Assembly: GCA_020633825.1 (NCBI GenBank)
Contig: JACKCV010000003.1
Span: forward strand, 372,001 to 436,000
Length of the DNA: 64,000 nt
From: Fibrobacteria bacterium
Lineage (GTDB): Bacteria > Fibrobacterota > Fibrobacteria > UBA5070
Reading direction: 5' to 3'
Part shown: one piece after another, positions 17,391 through 26,349 of the stretch
Numbering within the stretch: the stretch's first letter is position 1
How the letters are laid out: the number at the start of each line of letters is the position of its first letter
Program-made: the position numbers and the translations under genes
Notes under the pieces: model-generated
What the model was told of the DNA's origin: nothing
What the model saw: only the letters and a program-made list of their open reading frames with translations
Databases searched by the model: none

Positions 17391-19025
17391 ATGAAATTCG
17401 TCCGATCCCTCGCGGCCGGGATCCTCTTTTCCGCAACGCTGGCGGTCGCCCAGCCCCCCGTCGCCGAACACGGGAGATTGAGCGTCCAGGGCGCCCACAT
17501 CGTCGACTCGACCGGGACCCCGTACCAGATGCGCGGAATGAGCCTGTTCTGGAGCAATTTCGTCAGCAAGTACTGGAACGCCAATGCCGTGAAATGGCTC
17601 GTCGACGATTGGAAGATCTCCCTGATCCGCGCGGCCGTGGGGGTCGAGGGCACCGGGGCCTGGATCCGGGACACCGCCAAGAACAACGCGCGCCTCGACG
17701 CCGTGGTCCAGGCCGCGATCGACAACGGGATCTACGTCCTCATCGACTGGCACGACCACAACGCTTCCAACCATCCCGATTCGGCGATCGCCTTCTTCGA
17801 GCGCGCCGCCCGTCTGTACGGAGAACACCCCAACGTCATCTACGAGATCTGGAACGAGCCGCTCAAGGTCTCGTGGGGGAATGTCGTGAAACCCTACGCC
17901 GAGCAGGTGGTGTCGGCCATCCGGGCGATCGACCCCGACAACCTCATCATCGTGGGGACGCCTTCCTGGAGCCAGAACGTCGACAGCGCCGCGGCCAACC
18001 CCCTCGAGGCGACCAACGTGGCCTACAGCCTGCACTTCTACTCGGCCACCCACCGGGCCTGGCTGCGCGATCGCGTCCGCGTCGCGGTGGATTCCGGCCT
18101 GCCCATCATGGTCACGGAATGGGGCACCTCCAAATCGTCGGGAAACGACACCATCGACCTGGGTGAATCCACGAAGTGGCTCGACTACCTCGATTCCAAC
18201 TCCATCTCCTGGGCGAACTGGTCGGTGGTCGACAAGGAGGAGACTTCCGCCGCCCTGCAGCCCAACGCCAACCGCAACGGCGGCTGGACGGAGGAGGACC
18301 TCACCCCGTCCGGCGGCTGGGTCCGCGCCCGATTGCGCACGCAGGCCGGATTCCCCACCGATCCTCCCCGCCTGGAACCTCTCGTCGATACCTTCGCCGT
18401 TCCCGGGCGCATCGATGCCTCGAAACTCCTGGCGATGTCGGGGATCATCACCGGGCCCACCCTCGATTCCGCCGACGAGTTGGGAATCGGATCCATCGAC
18501 AGCGCCGATTGGAGCGAATGGCAGCTCGATGTCGAGAAGGCGGGAACCTACCACCTGCTGGCGCGGGTGGCCTCCAACTCCCCCTCGGGGGCCCGCATCG
18601 TGATCCGCTCCGGCAACGAGGTGGTCGGCGGACTCGCCGTCCCCTTCACCGGTGGATGGGAGACCTGGACCACCATCGACACCACCGTGGAACTCCCCGC
18701 GGGTCTGCAGGTGCTGCGGTTCTCCTACGAGGGCACGAACTTCGACGGCCTCCTCTCCCTGAACTGGATCGACCTCGTGGTCCCGGGGACCTCCGTGGGC
18801 CCGAGGTCCGCGTCGCCGTCCTTCGACGCCGTCCGCAAGGAATTCTCCAGTTCCACCGGGAGCTGGGAACTTTCCGTCCACACGCCGGTCGGGGCCATGA
18901 TCCGGTCGAGCCGCGGAACCGGCCCCAGGGCATCCCTGGACGTTTCGGGATTGCCCCACGGTCTGGTCGTGGTGCGGTTCCGAGACGGATCTCAGGTCTC
19001 CACGCGTCGCATCCTGGTCCCCTGA
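17391..19025 (+). CDS. Secreted GH5 endoglucanase with CBM6-like module
   Basis: A protein of 544 residues with a signal peptide (cleavage near residue 20, AVAQP). Residues about 25-340 are a GH5 (subfamily 2-like) catalytic barrel: the general acid/base is Glu156 in IWNEP and the nucleophile is Glu243 in VTEWG. The predicted role is internal cleavage of cellulose or other beta-1,4-glucans outside the cell. Residues about 360-475 resemble a CBM6-type carbohydrate-binding module (WSEWQLDVEKAGTYHLLARV; LNWIDLVVPG). The last 60 residues look like a sorting or anchoring domain (LPHGLVVVRFRDG). GGAGAG lies 6 bases before the ATG. The GntR-LacI regulator precedes it. Confidence 0.88.
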   Translation: MKFVRSLAAGILFSATLAVAQPPVAEHGRLSVQGAHIVDSTGTPYQMRGMSLFWSNFVSKYWNANAVKWLVDDWKISLIRAAVGVEGTGAWIRDTAKNNARLDAVVQAAIDNGIYVLIDWHDHNASNHPDSAIAFFERAARLYGEHPNVIYEIWNEPLKVSWGNVVKPYAEQVVSAIRAIDPDNLIIVGTPSWSQNVDSAAANPLEATNVAYSLHFYSATHRAWLRDRVRVAVDSGLPIMVTEWGTSKSSGNDTIDLGESTKWLDYLDSNSISWANWSVVDKEETSAALQPNANRNGGWTEEDLTPSGGWVRARLRTQAGFPTDPPRLEPLVDTFAVPGRIDASKLLAMSGIITGPTLDSADELGIGSIDSADWSEWQLDVEKAGTYHLLARVASNSPSGARIVIRSGNEVVGGLAVPFTGGWETWTTIDTTVELPAGLQVLRFSYEGTNFDGLLSLNWIDLVVPGTSVGPRSASPSFDAVRKEFSSSTGSWELSVHTPVGAMIRSSRGTGPRASLDVSGLPHGLVVVRFRDGSQVSTRRILVP

Positions 19026-19052
19026 GAAGGGTGCGGAGCGCTTCGCGGCCCT

Positions 19053-19085
19053 CCCCGACCCCGGGGTTCCAACCCGGGATCGGGG
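19053..19085. terminator. Bidirectional terminator-like hairpin between convergent genes
   Basis: CCCCGACCCCGGGG (19053-19066) pairs with the complementary segment ending at 19085, giving about 13 paired bases with one mismatch and a short TTCCAA loop. It lies in the 185-bp gap between the convergent GH5 gene and hemW. No long T-run follows, so it may rely on stem strength or Rho. Confidence 0.5.
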
Positions 19086-19210
19086 ATCCAGGCGCCTTTC
19101 GAGCCACATCCCAGGCCCTCCGTTCCCGCCGTGCCGCGGGCCCTTCCGGGAACCCCGCCCTCACCCTTCGATTCGGGGGATTCCGCGGCGCGGGCCCGAA
19201 CGAGGGCACA

Positions 19211-20338
19211 TCAGACCATCGAGAGATCCGCGACGATCGCGTCGAGCAGCATCCATCCATCCCCGTGGAGCGTCAAGCGTCGGCCCTGGCGCCGCATGCG
19301 GCCGGCATCGACCCAACGAGCCAGCCTTCCTTCGTCGACCCGATAGGGAAAGAGGCCATCCAATCGATCGAGGTCCACGCCGGTCGCGGTCCGCAACCCC
19401 AGGAACCAGGCTTCCGTCCAGCGTTCCTCGAGCCCCAGTTCCTCGGGAGCCGTCTCGTCGGGCGGAAAACCCCGGTCGGCCCAGGACATCCAGGCCGACA
19501 ACCCGCGGGGGTTGCGCCAGCGCTTCCAGGGCTTGTAGCCGTGGGCGGAGTTCCCCGCCGCCAGCCAGGAGGATTCGACATCCCAGTAGGACAGATTATG
19601 TCTACACTCCTGCCCCGGACGGGCGAAGTTCGAGACCTCGTAGCGCTCGATGCCTTCCCGCGCGAGCCGTTCGACGCCCTGCACGTACATGCGTTCGTAG
19701 TCCTCCTCGTCGACCTCGGCCAGGCGACCTTCGTCGAGGGACTTCCGGAAGGGTGTCCCCGCCTCCCAGGTGAGGCCGTAGAAGGAGACGTGGGAGGGGC
19801 TCCACGAGAGCAAACGTTCCAATCCCGACAGGAATCCGGATGGGGTCTGGCCGGGAAGGGCGAAGATGAGATCGGCGCTCCATCGGAGACCGGATCCGGC
19901 CAGCAGGTCGAGGGCCTCCTCGGCGTCCTGGACGCCGTGCGCGCGCCCCATCAACCGCAGGAGATCGGCGTCGAAGGACTGCACCCCCATGCTGATGCGC
20001 CCCACCCCGTGATCGCGCAGGATGGCCAGCTTTCCGGGAGTGAGGCTCGCCGGGTTGGCCTCGACGCTCCATTCCCAGTCCTCCCGCATGGGAAAACGAT
20101 CGCGCACCCGGGCGCAGAGCGTCTCCAGGGAGGACTCGGAGAGGGACGAGGGTGTCCCCCCGCCGAAGAAGATCGAATCGAGCGGACCGTCGAGCTCGCC
20201 GGAGCGCAGGTCGAGCTCCGACAGGATCCGTCGGAGCCAGGCGTTCTCCTCCCCCGGCCTCCCTTCGCGGGAGGCGAAGTCGCAGTAGGCGCACTTGCTC
20301 TCGCAGAAGGGGACGTGGAGGTAGAGGGCGCGGCTCAG
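19211..20338 (-). CDS. hemW: HemW-like radical SAM haem chaperone
   Basis: A protein of about 375 residues. The radical SAM motif is Cys12, Cys16 and Cys19 (FCESKCAYC), followed by FFGGGTPS and SMGVQSFD, and the C-terminal HemN-like domain (DRLDGLFPY) is present. HemW is thought to deliver haem to respiratory enzymes and is not itself coproporphyrinogen oxidase. It ends the dcw operon, 28 bp after ftsZ. No ATG, GTG or TTG occurs in frame between the ftsZ stop and the conserved N-terminus; CTG at 20338, behind GGGGCGG, is the best candidate, and upstream starts would overlap ftsZ by more than 100 codons. Confidence 0.88.
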   Translation of the reverse strand: MSRALYLHVPFCESKCAYCDFASREGRPGEENAWLRRILSELDLRSGELDGPLDSIFFGGGTPSSLSESSLETLCARVRDRFPMREDWEWSVEANPASLTPGKLAILRDHGVGRISMGVQSFDADLLRLMGRAHGVQDAEEALDLLAGSGLRWSADLIFALPGQTPSGFLSGLERLLSWSPSHVSFYGLTWEAGTPFRKSLDEGRLAEVDEEDYERMYVQGVERLAREGIERYEVSNFARPGQECRHNLSYWDVESSWLAAGNSAHGYKPWKRWRNPRGLSAWMSWADRGFPPDETAPEELGLEERWTEAWFLGLRTATGVDLDRLDGLFPYRVDEGRLARWVDAGRMRRQGRRLTLHGDGWMLLDAIVADLSMV

Positions 20339-20366
20339 GGGAGCCGCCCCGGGAATCCGGGAAGGA

Positions 20367-21728
20367 TCACTGTCCCAACCGGATGAACGCCGGCGTGTCG
20401 GTGTCGTCGTAGTCCTGGTAGTCGGGCACGAATTCCGAGCGGGACCGATGCGACACCGGTGCCACGGGCGCGTGCCCCGAGGGCTCGCGGGTCCCGGCGG
20501 GGACGGGAAGCGTCCGACCGCTGCGGGTGGCGGCGACGGGAATGGTTCCCGTTCCGCTGCGTGCGGCCACCGAGGCGGTGTCTTCCTTGACCTGCCAGGA
20601 CCGGCCCGTCGGGGCCGAGACCACCTGGCGGCCGGCGACCGGCTCCCAGACCTGGGGCGCGGGAGCCGCCTGACCGTGCACCGGGGCGGGTTCGCGCCAT
20701 GCATTGTGGTTGGCGTCCCCGCGGTAGGTGGGATTGCCACCGGTGGGGGGAAGCGAGGCCATGTCGGGATCGAACCCGGTGGCGATCAGGGTCACGCGGA
20801 ACTCGTCGTCGCTGTCGGGATCCTCGGCCAGGCCGAAGATGATGTTCTCCTGCTTCTCCTCGCCCAGGGCTTCGCGGAAGTAGCCCATCACCTCGTCGAT
20901 CTCGGCCAGGAGGATGTTGGACCCCGAGAAGTGCACCAGCATGCCGGTGGCTCCGTGGATGTCGACGCTGTCGAGGAGGGGGGCGTGGAGGGCCTGTTCG
21001 GCGGCCATGCGGGCGCGGTTCTCGCCGGAGGCGGCGCCGGCGCCCATGAGGGCCTGCCCGGAGTCGCGCATCACCGCGGAGACGTCGGCGAAGTCCATGT
21101 TGATGGAGCCGCGACGGAGGATCATGGAGGTGATCCCGCGGATGGCGTTGTAGAGGACCTCGTCGGCGAGACGGAAAGCGTCCTGCATGGTCGTGGTCTT
21201 CGTGGCCACGGAGAGCAGCTTCTGGTTGGGGATGACGATCATGCTGTCGACGCATCCGCGCAGCGCCTCCAGACCCTGGCGGGCGTTGCGCTTGCGCACT
21301 CCGCCTTCCCAATCGAAGGGGCGGGTGACGATGGCCACGGTCAGGATTCCCAGTTCGCGGGCGATCTCGGCCACCACGGGAGCGGCTCCGGTACCGGTTC
21401 CACCGCCCATGCCGGCGGTGATGAACACCATGTCGGCGCCCTTCAGGCGTTCGGCGACCTCCTCGTGGCTCTCCTCGACGGAGGCGCGACCGACCTCGGG
21501 ATTGGCGCCCGCACCCAGGCCGCGGGTCGCGCGGGATCCGATCTGCACCTTGATCTGGGCGAGATTGGTCTCGAGCACCTGCAGGTCGGTGTTGACGGAG
21601 ATGAATTCGACCCCCGTGAGCCCCGCTTCGACCATCCGGTTGACGGCGTTGCCGCCGGCTCCGCCGACGCCGACGACCTTGATGCTTGCAGGACCGTTTT
21701 CCTGCGGGGTCTCGATGCTGAAGTTCAT
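20367..21728 (-). CDS. ftsZ: Cell division GTPase FtsZ
   Basis: The tubulin-like protein that forms the Z-ring. The start MNFSIETPQENG at 21728 gives 453 residues and has GGAG 7 bases upstream. A second in-frame ATG at 21785, also with GGAG, would add 19 residues; the two starts look like a tandem duplication. The GTP-binding glycine loop GGGTGTG is at residues 108-114. The core ends near residue 325, followed by a disordered linker of about 110 residues and the conserved C-terminal peptide (DTPAFIRLGQ) that binds FtsA and other tethers. ftsA precedes it and hemW follows in the same operon. Confidence 0.96.
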   Translation of the reverse strand: MNFSIETPQENGPASIKVVGVGGAGGNAVNRMVEAGLTGVEFISVNTDLQVLETNLAQIKVQIGSRATRGLGAGANPEVGRASVEESHEEVAERLKGADMVFITAGMGGGTGTGAAPVVAEIARELGILTVAIVTRPFDWEGGVRKRNARQGLEALRGCVDSMIVIPNQKLLSVATKTTTMQDAFRLADEVLYNAIRGITSMILRRGSINMDFADVSAVMRDSGQALMGAGAASGENRARMAAEQALHAPLLDSVDIHGATGMLVHFSGSNILLAEIDEVMGYFREALGEEKQENIIFGLAEDPDSDDEFRVTLIATGFDPDMASLPPTGGNPTYRGDANHNAWREPAPVHGQAAPAPQVWEPVAGRQVVSAPTGRSWQVKEDTASVAARSGTGTIPVAATRSGRTLPVPAGTREPSGHAPVAPVSHRSRSEFVPDYQDYDDTDTPAFIRLGQ

Positions 21729-21813
21729 GGTGGGTCTCCTTGCGAGGGGGTCGTTTTCCGTCTGCTGGTCGATCGTGAAGGTCATGGTCGGGTCTCCGGG
21801 TTTCTCGTGCTGG

Positions 21814-23061
21814 TCAGAAGTATCGGGAGACCCACTCGGTCATCCTGCCGAGGAGGTCCTTGATGCGGTCGCCGTTGGGGCCCTGGACGGTGCCACCCGA
21901 AGTGCCGGGACCGGAATTGGCCTGTCCGCACAGGACGAGTCCGACACCGGTGGCGTGCTTGGGGGTGGAGGCGGAATCGATCAATCCGCCGAATCCCCTC
22001 GGGGTGCCGAGGCGGACCGGAAGACCGATCACGGAATGGGCGAGTTCCGCGGCTCCGGGGAGGAGGGATCCGCCTCCCGTGAGGACAAGGCCCGCCCCCA
22101 GGGACTGGTACAGACCCAGTTGGCGCAGTTCGGCAGCCACCGAGCGGTAGATCTCGACCATGCGAGGTTCGATGATCGCCGCCAGTTCCAGACGCGTGAG
22201 CTCCCTCTGGTCGTTGGCGCCCACGCCGGGGACCACGAAGCAGGAATCGCGGGGCACGAGGGCCTGCATGGCGCTCCCGTGCTTCTTCTTGATCTCCTCG
22301 GCCCGGCCCTTGGGAACCTTGAGCCCGTAGGACACGTCGGTGGTGACGAGGTCGCCGCCGATTGGGATGCTGGAGGTGTGGCGGATACAGGAACCGGAGA
22401 AGATCGCCACGTCGGTGGTGCCGCCGCCGATGTCGACCATGGCGACACCCATCTCCTTCTCGTCCTCGTCGAGGACAGCCATCGAACTGGCCAACGGCTC
22501 CAGCACGATGTCGGCGACGCGCAGACCGGCGCCTTCGACGGCCTGGAGCAGGCTCTGGACCTTGGAAACGTCGCCGGTGACGATGTGGACCTCGCCCTCC
22601 AGACGCACCCCGTTCATCCCCACGGGATCGAGGATCTCGGCCTGGTCGTCGACCACGAAGGTCTGGGGCACCACGTGCAGCATGCGGCGCCCCGGCTGGA
22701 GGGGGACGGCCTGGGCGGCTTCGATCACCCGGTCGACGTCGTCCTGGGCGATGATGCCGCCCTTGCGGTTCACGGCGATCACTCCGCGGCTGTTCTTGGC
22801 CTGGATGTGCGCCCCGGCGATCCCCACGAAGACGTCGCGGACGTCGTAGCCGCTCATCAGTTCGGCTTCCTCGACCGCCTTGCGGATGCTCTCGAGAGTC
22901 TTCTGGATGTTCATCACGACGCCCTTGCGCAGTCCCGTGCAGGCGTCGGTGCCCACACCGATGACGTCGATGGTCCCCGTGGGTCCGATCTCCCCGATGA
23001 TCGCGCACACCTTGGTGGTGCCGATGTCCAAACCGCAAACCATTCTTCCTTGCGACGCCAT
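21814..23061 (-). CDS. ftsA: Cell division actin homologue FtsA
   Basis: A membrane-tethered actin-like ATPase that anchors FtsZ and recruits later divisome proteins. It has 415 residues. The phosphate-1 motif is GLDIGTTKVCA (residues about 10-20), the phosphate-2 motif is MVDIGGGTTDVAIF, and the adenosine motif is VLTGGGSLLPG. The C-terminal helix ends DLLGRMTEWVSRYF, an amphipathic tail typical of membrane attachment. The ATG at 23061 overlaps the ftsQ stop by one base (TGATG) and has GGAGG 6 bases upstream. ftsZ begins 28 or 85 bp later, depending on its start. Confidence 0.96.
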   Translation of the reverse strand: MASQGRMVCGLDIGTTKVCAIIGEIGPTGTIDVIGVGTDACTGLRKGVVMNIQKTLESIRKAVEEAELMSGYDVRDVFVGIAGAHIQAKNSRGVIAVNRKGGIIAQDDVDRVIEAAQAVPLQPGRRMLHVVPQTFVVDDQAEILDPVGMNGVRLEGEVHIVTGDVSKVQSLLQAVEGAGLRVADIVLEPLASSMAVLDEDEKEMGVAMVDIGGGTTDVAIFSGSCIRHTSSIPIGGDLVTTDVSYGLKVPKGRAEEIKKKHGSAMQALVPRDSCFVVPGVGANDQRELTRLELAAIIEPRMVEIYRSVAAELRQLGLYQSLGAGLVLTGGGSLLPGAAELAHSVIGLPVRLGTPRGFGGLIDSASTPKHATGVGLVLCGQANSGPGTSGGTVQGPNGDRIKDLLGRMTEWVSRYF

Positions 23062-23912
23062 CAGGCGCCTCCTTCCTTGCGGCGAAGTGCCGCGCACGCT
23101 CCGTGGCGCAAATCGATCTCGGCGATCTTCTCCTGCTCGGGCCCCAGCTCGCGGGCAATCGCGCGGGCGCGCGCCACGGCGAGACGCCAGCCGTCGGGCC
23201 GGATGCGAAGCCTCGGGGAGAAGTCCGCCATTTGGAATGAAAGGGAACCGTCGGCCTCCCGCTCCATGTCCAGGAACCGCTGGGACAAGTCGGGAGAGAG
23301 GTTCTCCATCTGGGTGATCGCCGCCACCAGGCCCATGGCCGAAGGATGGATGTTCAGGGAGTCCCCCGCGAGCCCGACGACATGGACGGGAACCGTCGTT
23401 CCGCGTGGATCCAGGATCCGTCCATCGCGGGCGACCCATCGGCCGTCGTCGAGCGAAGCCACGGCGCGACGTTCCCGCAGGACGACCCGGAGACGGTGCG
23501 GGAACGACCGGGTCACCTGCGCGGACTGGATCCAGGGATGCGCCTCCAGGCGGGCGCGGATGTCGGCGATGGAGAGGTCGGTCAAGGGCACGCCGCGATG
23601 GACTCCCATGAGGGAGACCGTCTCGTCCAGACCGACCTTGGAGAACCCGGCCACCTCGATGTCCCGCAGTTCGATCCAACCCCGGCGCAACGCCAGTTCC
23701 CGCAATCCCAGGGTGGATCCCACGGCGGAACCGATGGCCAAGACGACCAGGAAGGTGGTCCGGATGAATCGGGCGGCACCGGAGGCGGCTCCACGGCGCA
23801 CCTCCGCGCGGCGCGCCTGGCGCGTCTCCTCGCGCTTGCGCGCATTGGCACCCAGACGGGATGCCGTCTGGGGCGCGGTCCGGCGAACCTGGGTGTGGGT
23901 ACGGGTGGTCAT
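23061..23912 (-). CDS. ftsQ: Cell division protein FtsQ (POTRA domain)
   Basis: A single-pass membrane protein of 283 residues. A basic, cytoplasmic N-terminal arm (residues 1-47) is followed by a membrane helix (about 48-70), a POTRA domain (LRDIEVAGFSKVGLDETVSL) and the FtsQ/DivIB beta domain. It links FtsL/FtsB-type partners to FtsA/FtsZ. Its ATG overlaps the murC stop (ATGA), and its stop overlaps the ftsA start. The order murC-ftsQ without murB or ddl between them is a reduced version of the usual cluster. Confidence 0.88.
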   Translation of the reverse strand: MTTRTHTQVRRTAPQTASRLGANARKREETRQARRAEVRRGAASGAARFIRTTFLVVLAIGSAVGSTLGLRELALRRGWIELRDIEVAGFSKVGLDETVSLMGVHRGVPLTDLSIADIRARLEAHPWIQSAQVTRSFPHRLRVVLRERRAVASLDDGRWVARDGRILDPRGTTVPVHVVGLAGDSLNIHPSAMGLVAAITQMENLSPDLSQRFLDMEREADGSLSFQMADFSPRLRIRPDGWRLAVARARAIARELGPEQEKIAEIDLRHGACAALRRKEGGA

Positions 23913-25270
23913 GGCGTTTCCCTCAGCAGGTCGCGCGCCCAGGAACCGACATCGCCGGCCCCGACGAACAGGAGGAGCCAGTCCCCTTCCTTGGCCAGAC
24001 GGCGCAGGGATTCCACGGCTTCGAGGCGACCCGAGACGGCGGCCAACGGGGCTCCCTCGGGAGCCGCGGCGAGGATGGCCTCGGACCCCAGACCCTGCTC
24101 GGGAGTTTCGCGCGCGGCGTAGACGGGCGCGACGAAGGCGCGATCCGCACCGGCCAGCGCCTGGGCGAACCCGGCGGCGAAATGGCGCGTGCGCGAGTAG
24201 AGGTGCGGCTGGAACACGGCGGCGATGCGACGCCCCCCTCCGAGTTCCCGTGCCGCCTGCAGGGTCGCGGAGATCTCCGTGGGATGGTGGCCGTAGTCGT
24301 CGTACACCGGGCATCCGTCCAGCTCCCCGACCAGGTCGAGGCGGCGACGCGCGCCCCGGAACCCCGACAAGGCCAGGGCCGCGACGTGGGGATCGACCTT
24401 CTCCTGATGGCACAGGGCGACCGCCGCCAAGGCGTTCAGGCGGTTGTGCCTCCCCGGGACGGCCAGCTTGAAGGCGCACAGCCGCTCGCCGCGGAAATGG
24501 ACCTCGGTGGAGCCGTCGGGCAGTTCGATCCCCCGGTAGTCGGCTTCCGCGGCGATCGCGTAGGTGAACACGGGACCCGCGAGGCCGGCGCGCAACGAAT
24601 TCGCGCCCGCGTCCTCGGAGCAGACGAGGGCGTAGCCGTGGAAGGGCAGACGCGCCAGGAATCCGGCGAAGGTGGCGTGGAGGTCTTCGATGCCCGCGTA
24701 GCAATCGAGGTGGTCCTCCTCGAGGTTGGTCACGATGACCGCGTCGGGATGAAGGGCCAGGAAGGTGCGATCGAACTCGTCGGATTCCACCACCAGCGGA
24801 CCATCGGCCGCCGGGTCGGGCTGGTCCTCGACGTTGGTGGGGACTCCCCCCGGAAGCACCGAGGGGCGCAGACCCGCGCAGCGCAGGATGCGCGCGATCA
24901 TCAGGGTCGTGGTGGTCTTGCCGTGGGTTCCCGCGATGCACAGGGAGTGCCCCTCGCGCGTGACTTCGCCCAGGGCCTCGGCCCGACGGACCACGGGGAT
25001 CCCCAGCTCCAGGGCGCGAGCGACCTCGACGTTCTCCGAACCCACCGCGCTGGTGCGGATCACCAGGTCGGCATCCTCCACGTGGAGGGGGTCGTGGCCC
25101 ACGCGGACCTCGAGCCCGGAGTCGCGCAACCACTCCAGGTTGGAGGATTCGTTGCGATCGCTCCCGGACACGGCGAAACCGCGCGCCGCGAACCACGCCG
25201 CGAGGGGAGCCATGCCCGCTCCTCCGACGCCCACGAAATGGAGACGACGGAATCTGTGGCGGGGGATCAT
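23909..25270 (-). CDS. murC: UDP-N-acetylmuramate-L-alanine ligase
   Basis: A cytoplasmic Mur ligase that adds the first amino acid (L-Ala) to UDP-MurNAc, using ATP. It has 453 residues. The N-terminal Rossmann motif is GVGGAGM (residues 14-20) and the P-loop is GTHGKTTT (114-121). Downstream are NLEEDHLD, the HNRLNALAA motif and the C-terminal YDDYGHHPTE characteristic of MurC. GGAGG lies 7 bases before the ATG. It overlaps murG upstream and ftsQ downstream by 4 bp each. Confidence 0.96.
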   Translation of the reverse strand: MIPRHRFRRLHFVGVGGAGMAPLAAWFAARGFAVSGSDRNESSNLEWLRDSGLEVRVGHDPLHVEDADLVIRTSAVGSENVEVARALELGIPVVRRAEALGEVTREGHSLCIAGTHGKTTTTLMIARILRCAGLRPSVLPGGVPTNVEDQPDPAADGPLVVESDEFDRTFLALHPDAVIVTNLEEDHLDCYAGIEDLHATFAGFLARLPFHGYALVCSEDAGANSLRAGLAGPVFTYAIAAEADYRGIELPDGSTEVHFRGERLCAFKLAVPGRHNRLNALAAVALCHQEKVDPHVAALALSGFRGARRRLDLVGELDGCPVYDDYGHHPTEISATLQAARELGGGRRIAAVFQPHLYSRTRHFAAGFAQALAGADRAFVAPVYAARETPEQGLGSEAILAAAPEGAPLAAVSGRLEAVESLRRLAKEGDWLLLFVGAGDVGSWARDLLRETP

Positions 25271-26349
25271 GGTCGGGCCTCCAGCGTGGAAGCCACCACC
25301 CGGGCGACCTCGCGCGCCGCATCGGGACGGGAGAAGGATGCCATCGCGCGGGATGCGTCCTGGCGGCGGGCGAAGAGTCGTTCCAACGCGGCCAGGGCCG
25401 CTCCGTCGCGCCAGTCGCGTTCCACCAGGAGCTCCGCGGCACCCGCCACGGCCATCTCCCGGGCGTTGCTCTCCTGGTGGTTGCCCGTGGCGTAGGGGAA
25501 GGGAACCAGGACGGAAGGCAGGGCGAACAAGGCCAATTCGGCCAGCGTGCTCGCGCCCGCCCGGGTGAGGGCGAGATCGGCGGCGCCCAACTCCCCGAAG
25601 ACGTCGTGCACGAAGGCCTCGACCCGGACGCCTTCGATCCCCTCGGCCGCGACCTTGGCGGCCTCGAGTCCCGCGGGACCGGTCTGCCAGAGGACCTTCC
25701 AGCCCGAGGCCACGAAGGACCGGATCTCGGCGGCGAGGATCGCGTTCAGGCCGCGCCCCCCCTGCGATCCGCCGATGACCACGAGGTAGCGCTCGTTCCC
25801 GCCGATCCCGCGCGCCGCGCGGAGCTCCTCGCGGGTGCGCGCATCGCGGGTGCGGACCGGGTTCCCCACGACTTCGGCGACCGCCGGAGCGAAGGCCAGG
25901 GCGCCCGCCGGGGAGCCCACGAGGAGTTTCCGGGCCAGACGGGCCAGCAGGCGGTTGGCCACCCCGGGATGGGCGTTGGACTCGTGGACCACCACGGGCA
26001 GGCCCAGGGTGCGGGCGGCGATCCCGGTGGGAAGACTCACATAGCCTCCCGTGGCCAGGACGGCGCGGGCACCGGTGCGCCGCAGGACCTTGCGGGCGGC
26101 GGCGACCGAACGGACCATGGTGATCGGAAGCGACAGATTCCGCCAGATCCCCGAACGGTGCAGGGGCGAGGCGGGGATGGATGCGAACGGCACGCCGGCG
26201 CGCTCGGCCAGGGTCTGTTCCAGGAATCCGCCCCGTCCGAGCACGACGAGATCGAACCCGTGGACCGAGCGAAGATGCTCCCCGGCGGCCAAGGCGGGGA
26301 ACACGTGTCCACCCGTCCCGCCGCAAGCCAATGCGATCGTCAACGCCAT
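25267..26349 (-). CDS. murG: UDP-GlcNAc transferase to lipid I
   Basis: A peripheral inner-membrane glycosyltransferase (GT28) that turns lipid I into lipid II. It has 360 residues, the usual length. Glycine-rich donor and membrane motifs are present: GGTGGHVFPALA (residues 10-21), TGGYVSLP and GGSQGGRGLN. The C-terminal donor-site sequence is RAGASTLAEL followed by PFPYATGNHQ. GGAGG lies 5 bases before the ATG at 26349; the ftsW stop at 26340 overlaps its start by 10 bp. Finding murG here implies lipid I is made, yet mraY is not in this cluster. Confidence 0.96.
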   Translation of the reverse strand: MALTIALACGGTGGHVFPALAAGEHLRSVHGFDLVVLGRGGFLEQTLAERAGVPFASIPASPLHRSGIWRNLSLPITMVRSVAAARKVLRRTGARAVLATGGYVSLPTGIAARTLGLPVVVHESNAHPGVANRLLARLARKLLVGSPAGALAFAPAVAEVVGNPVRTRDARTREELRAARGIGGNERYLVVIGGSQGGRGLNAILAAEIRSFVASGWKVLWQTGPAGLEAAKVAAEGIEGVRVEAFVHDVFGELGAADLALTRAGASTLAELALFALPSVLVPFPYATGNHQESNAREMAVAGAAELLVERDWRDGAALAALERLFARRQDASRAMASFSRPDAAREVARVVASTLEARP

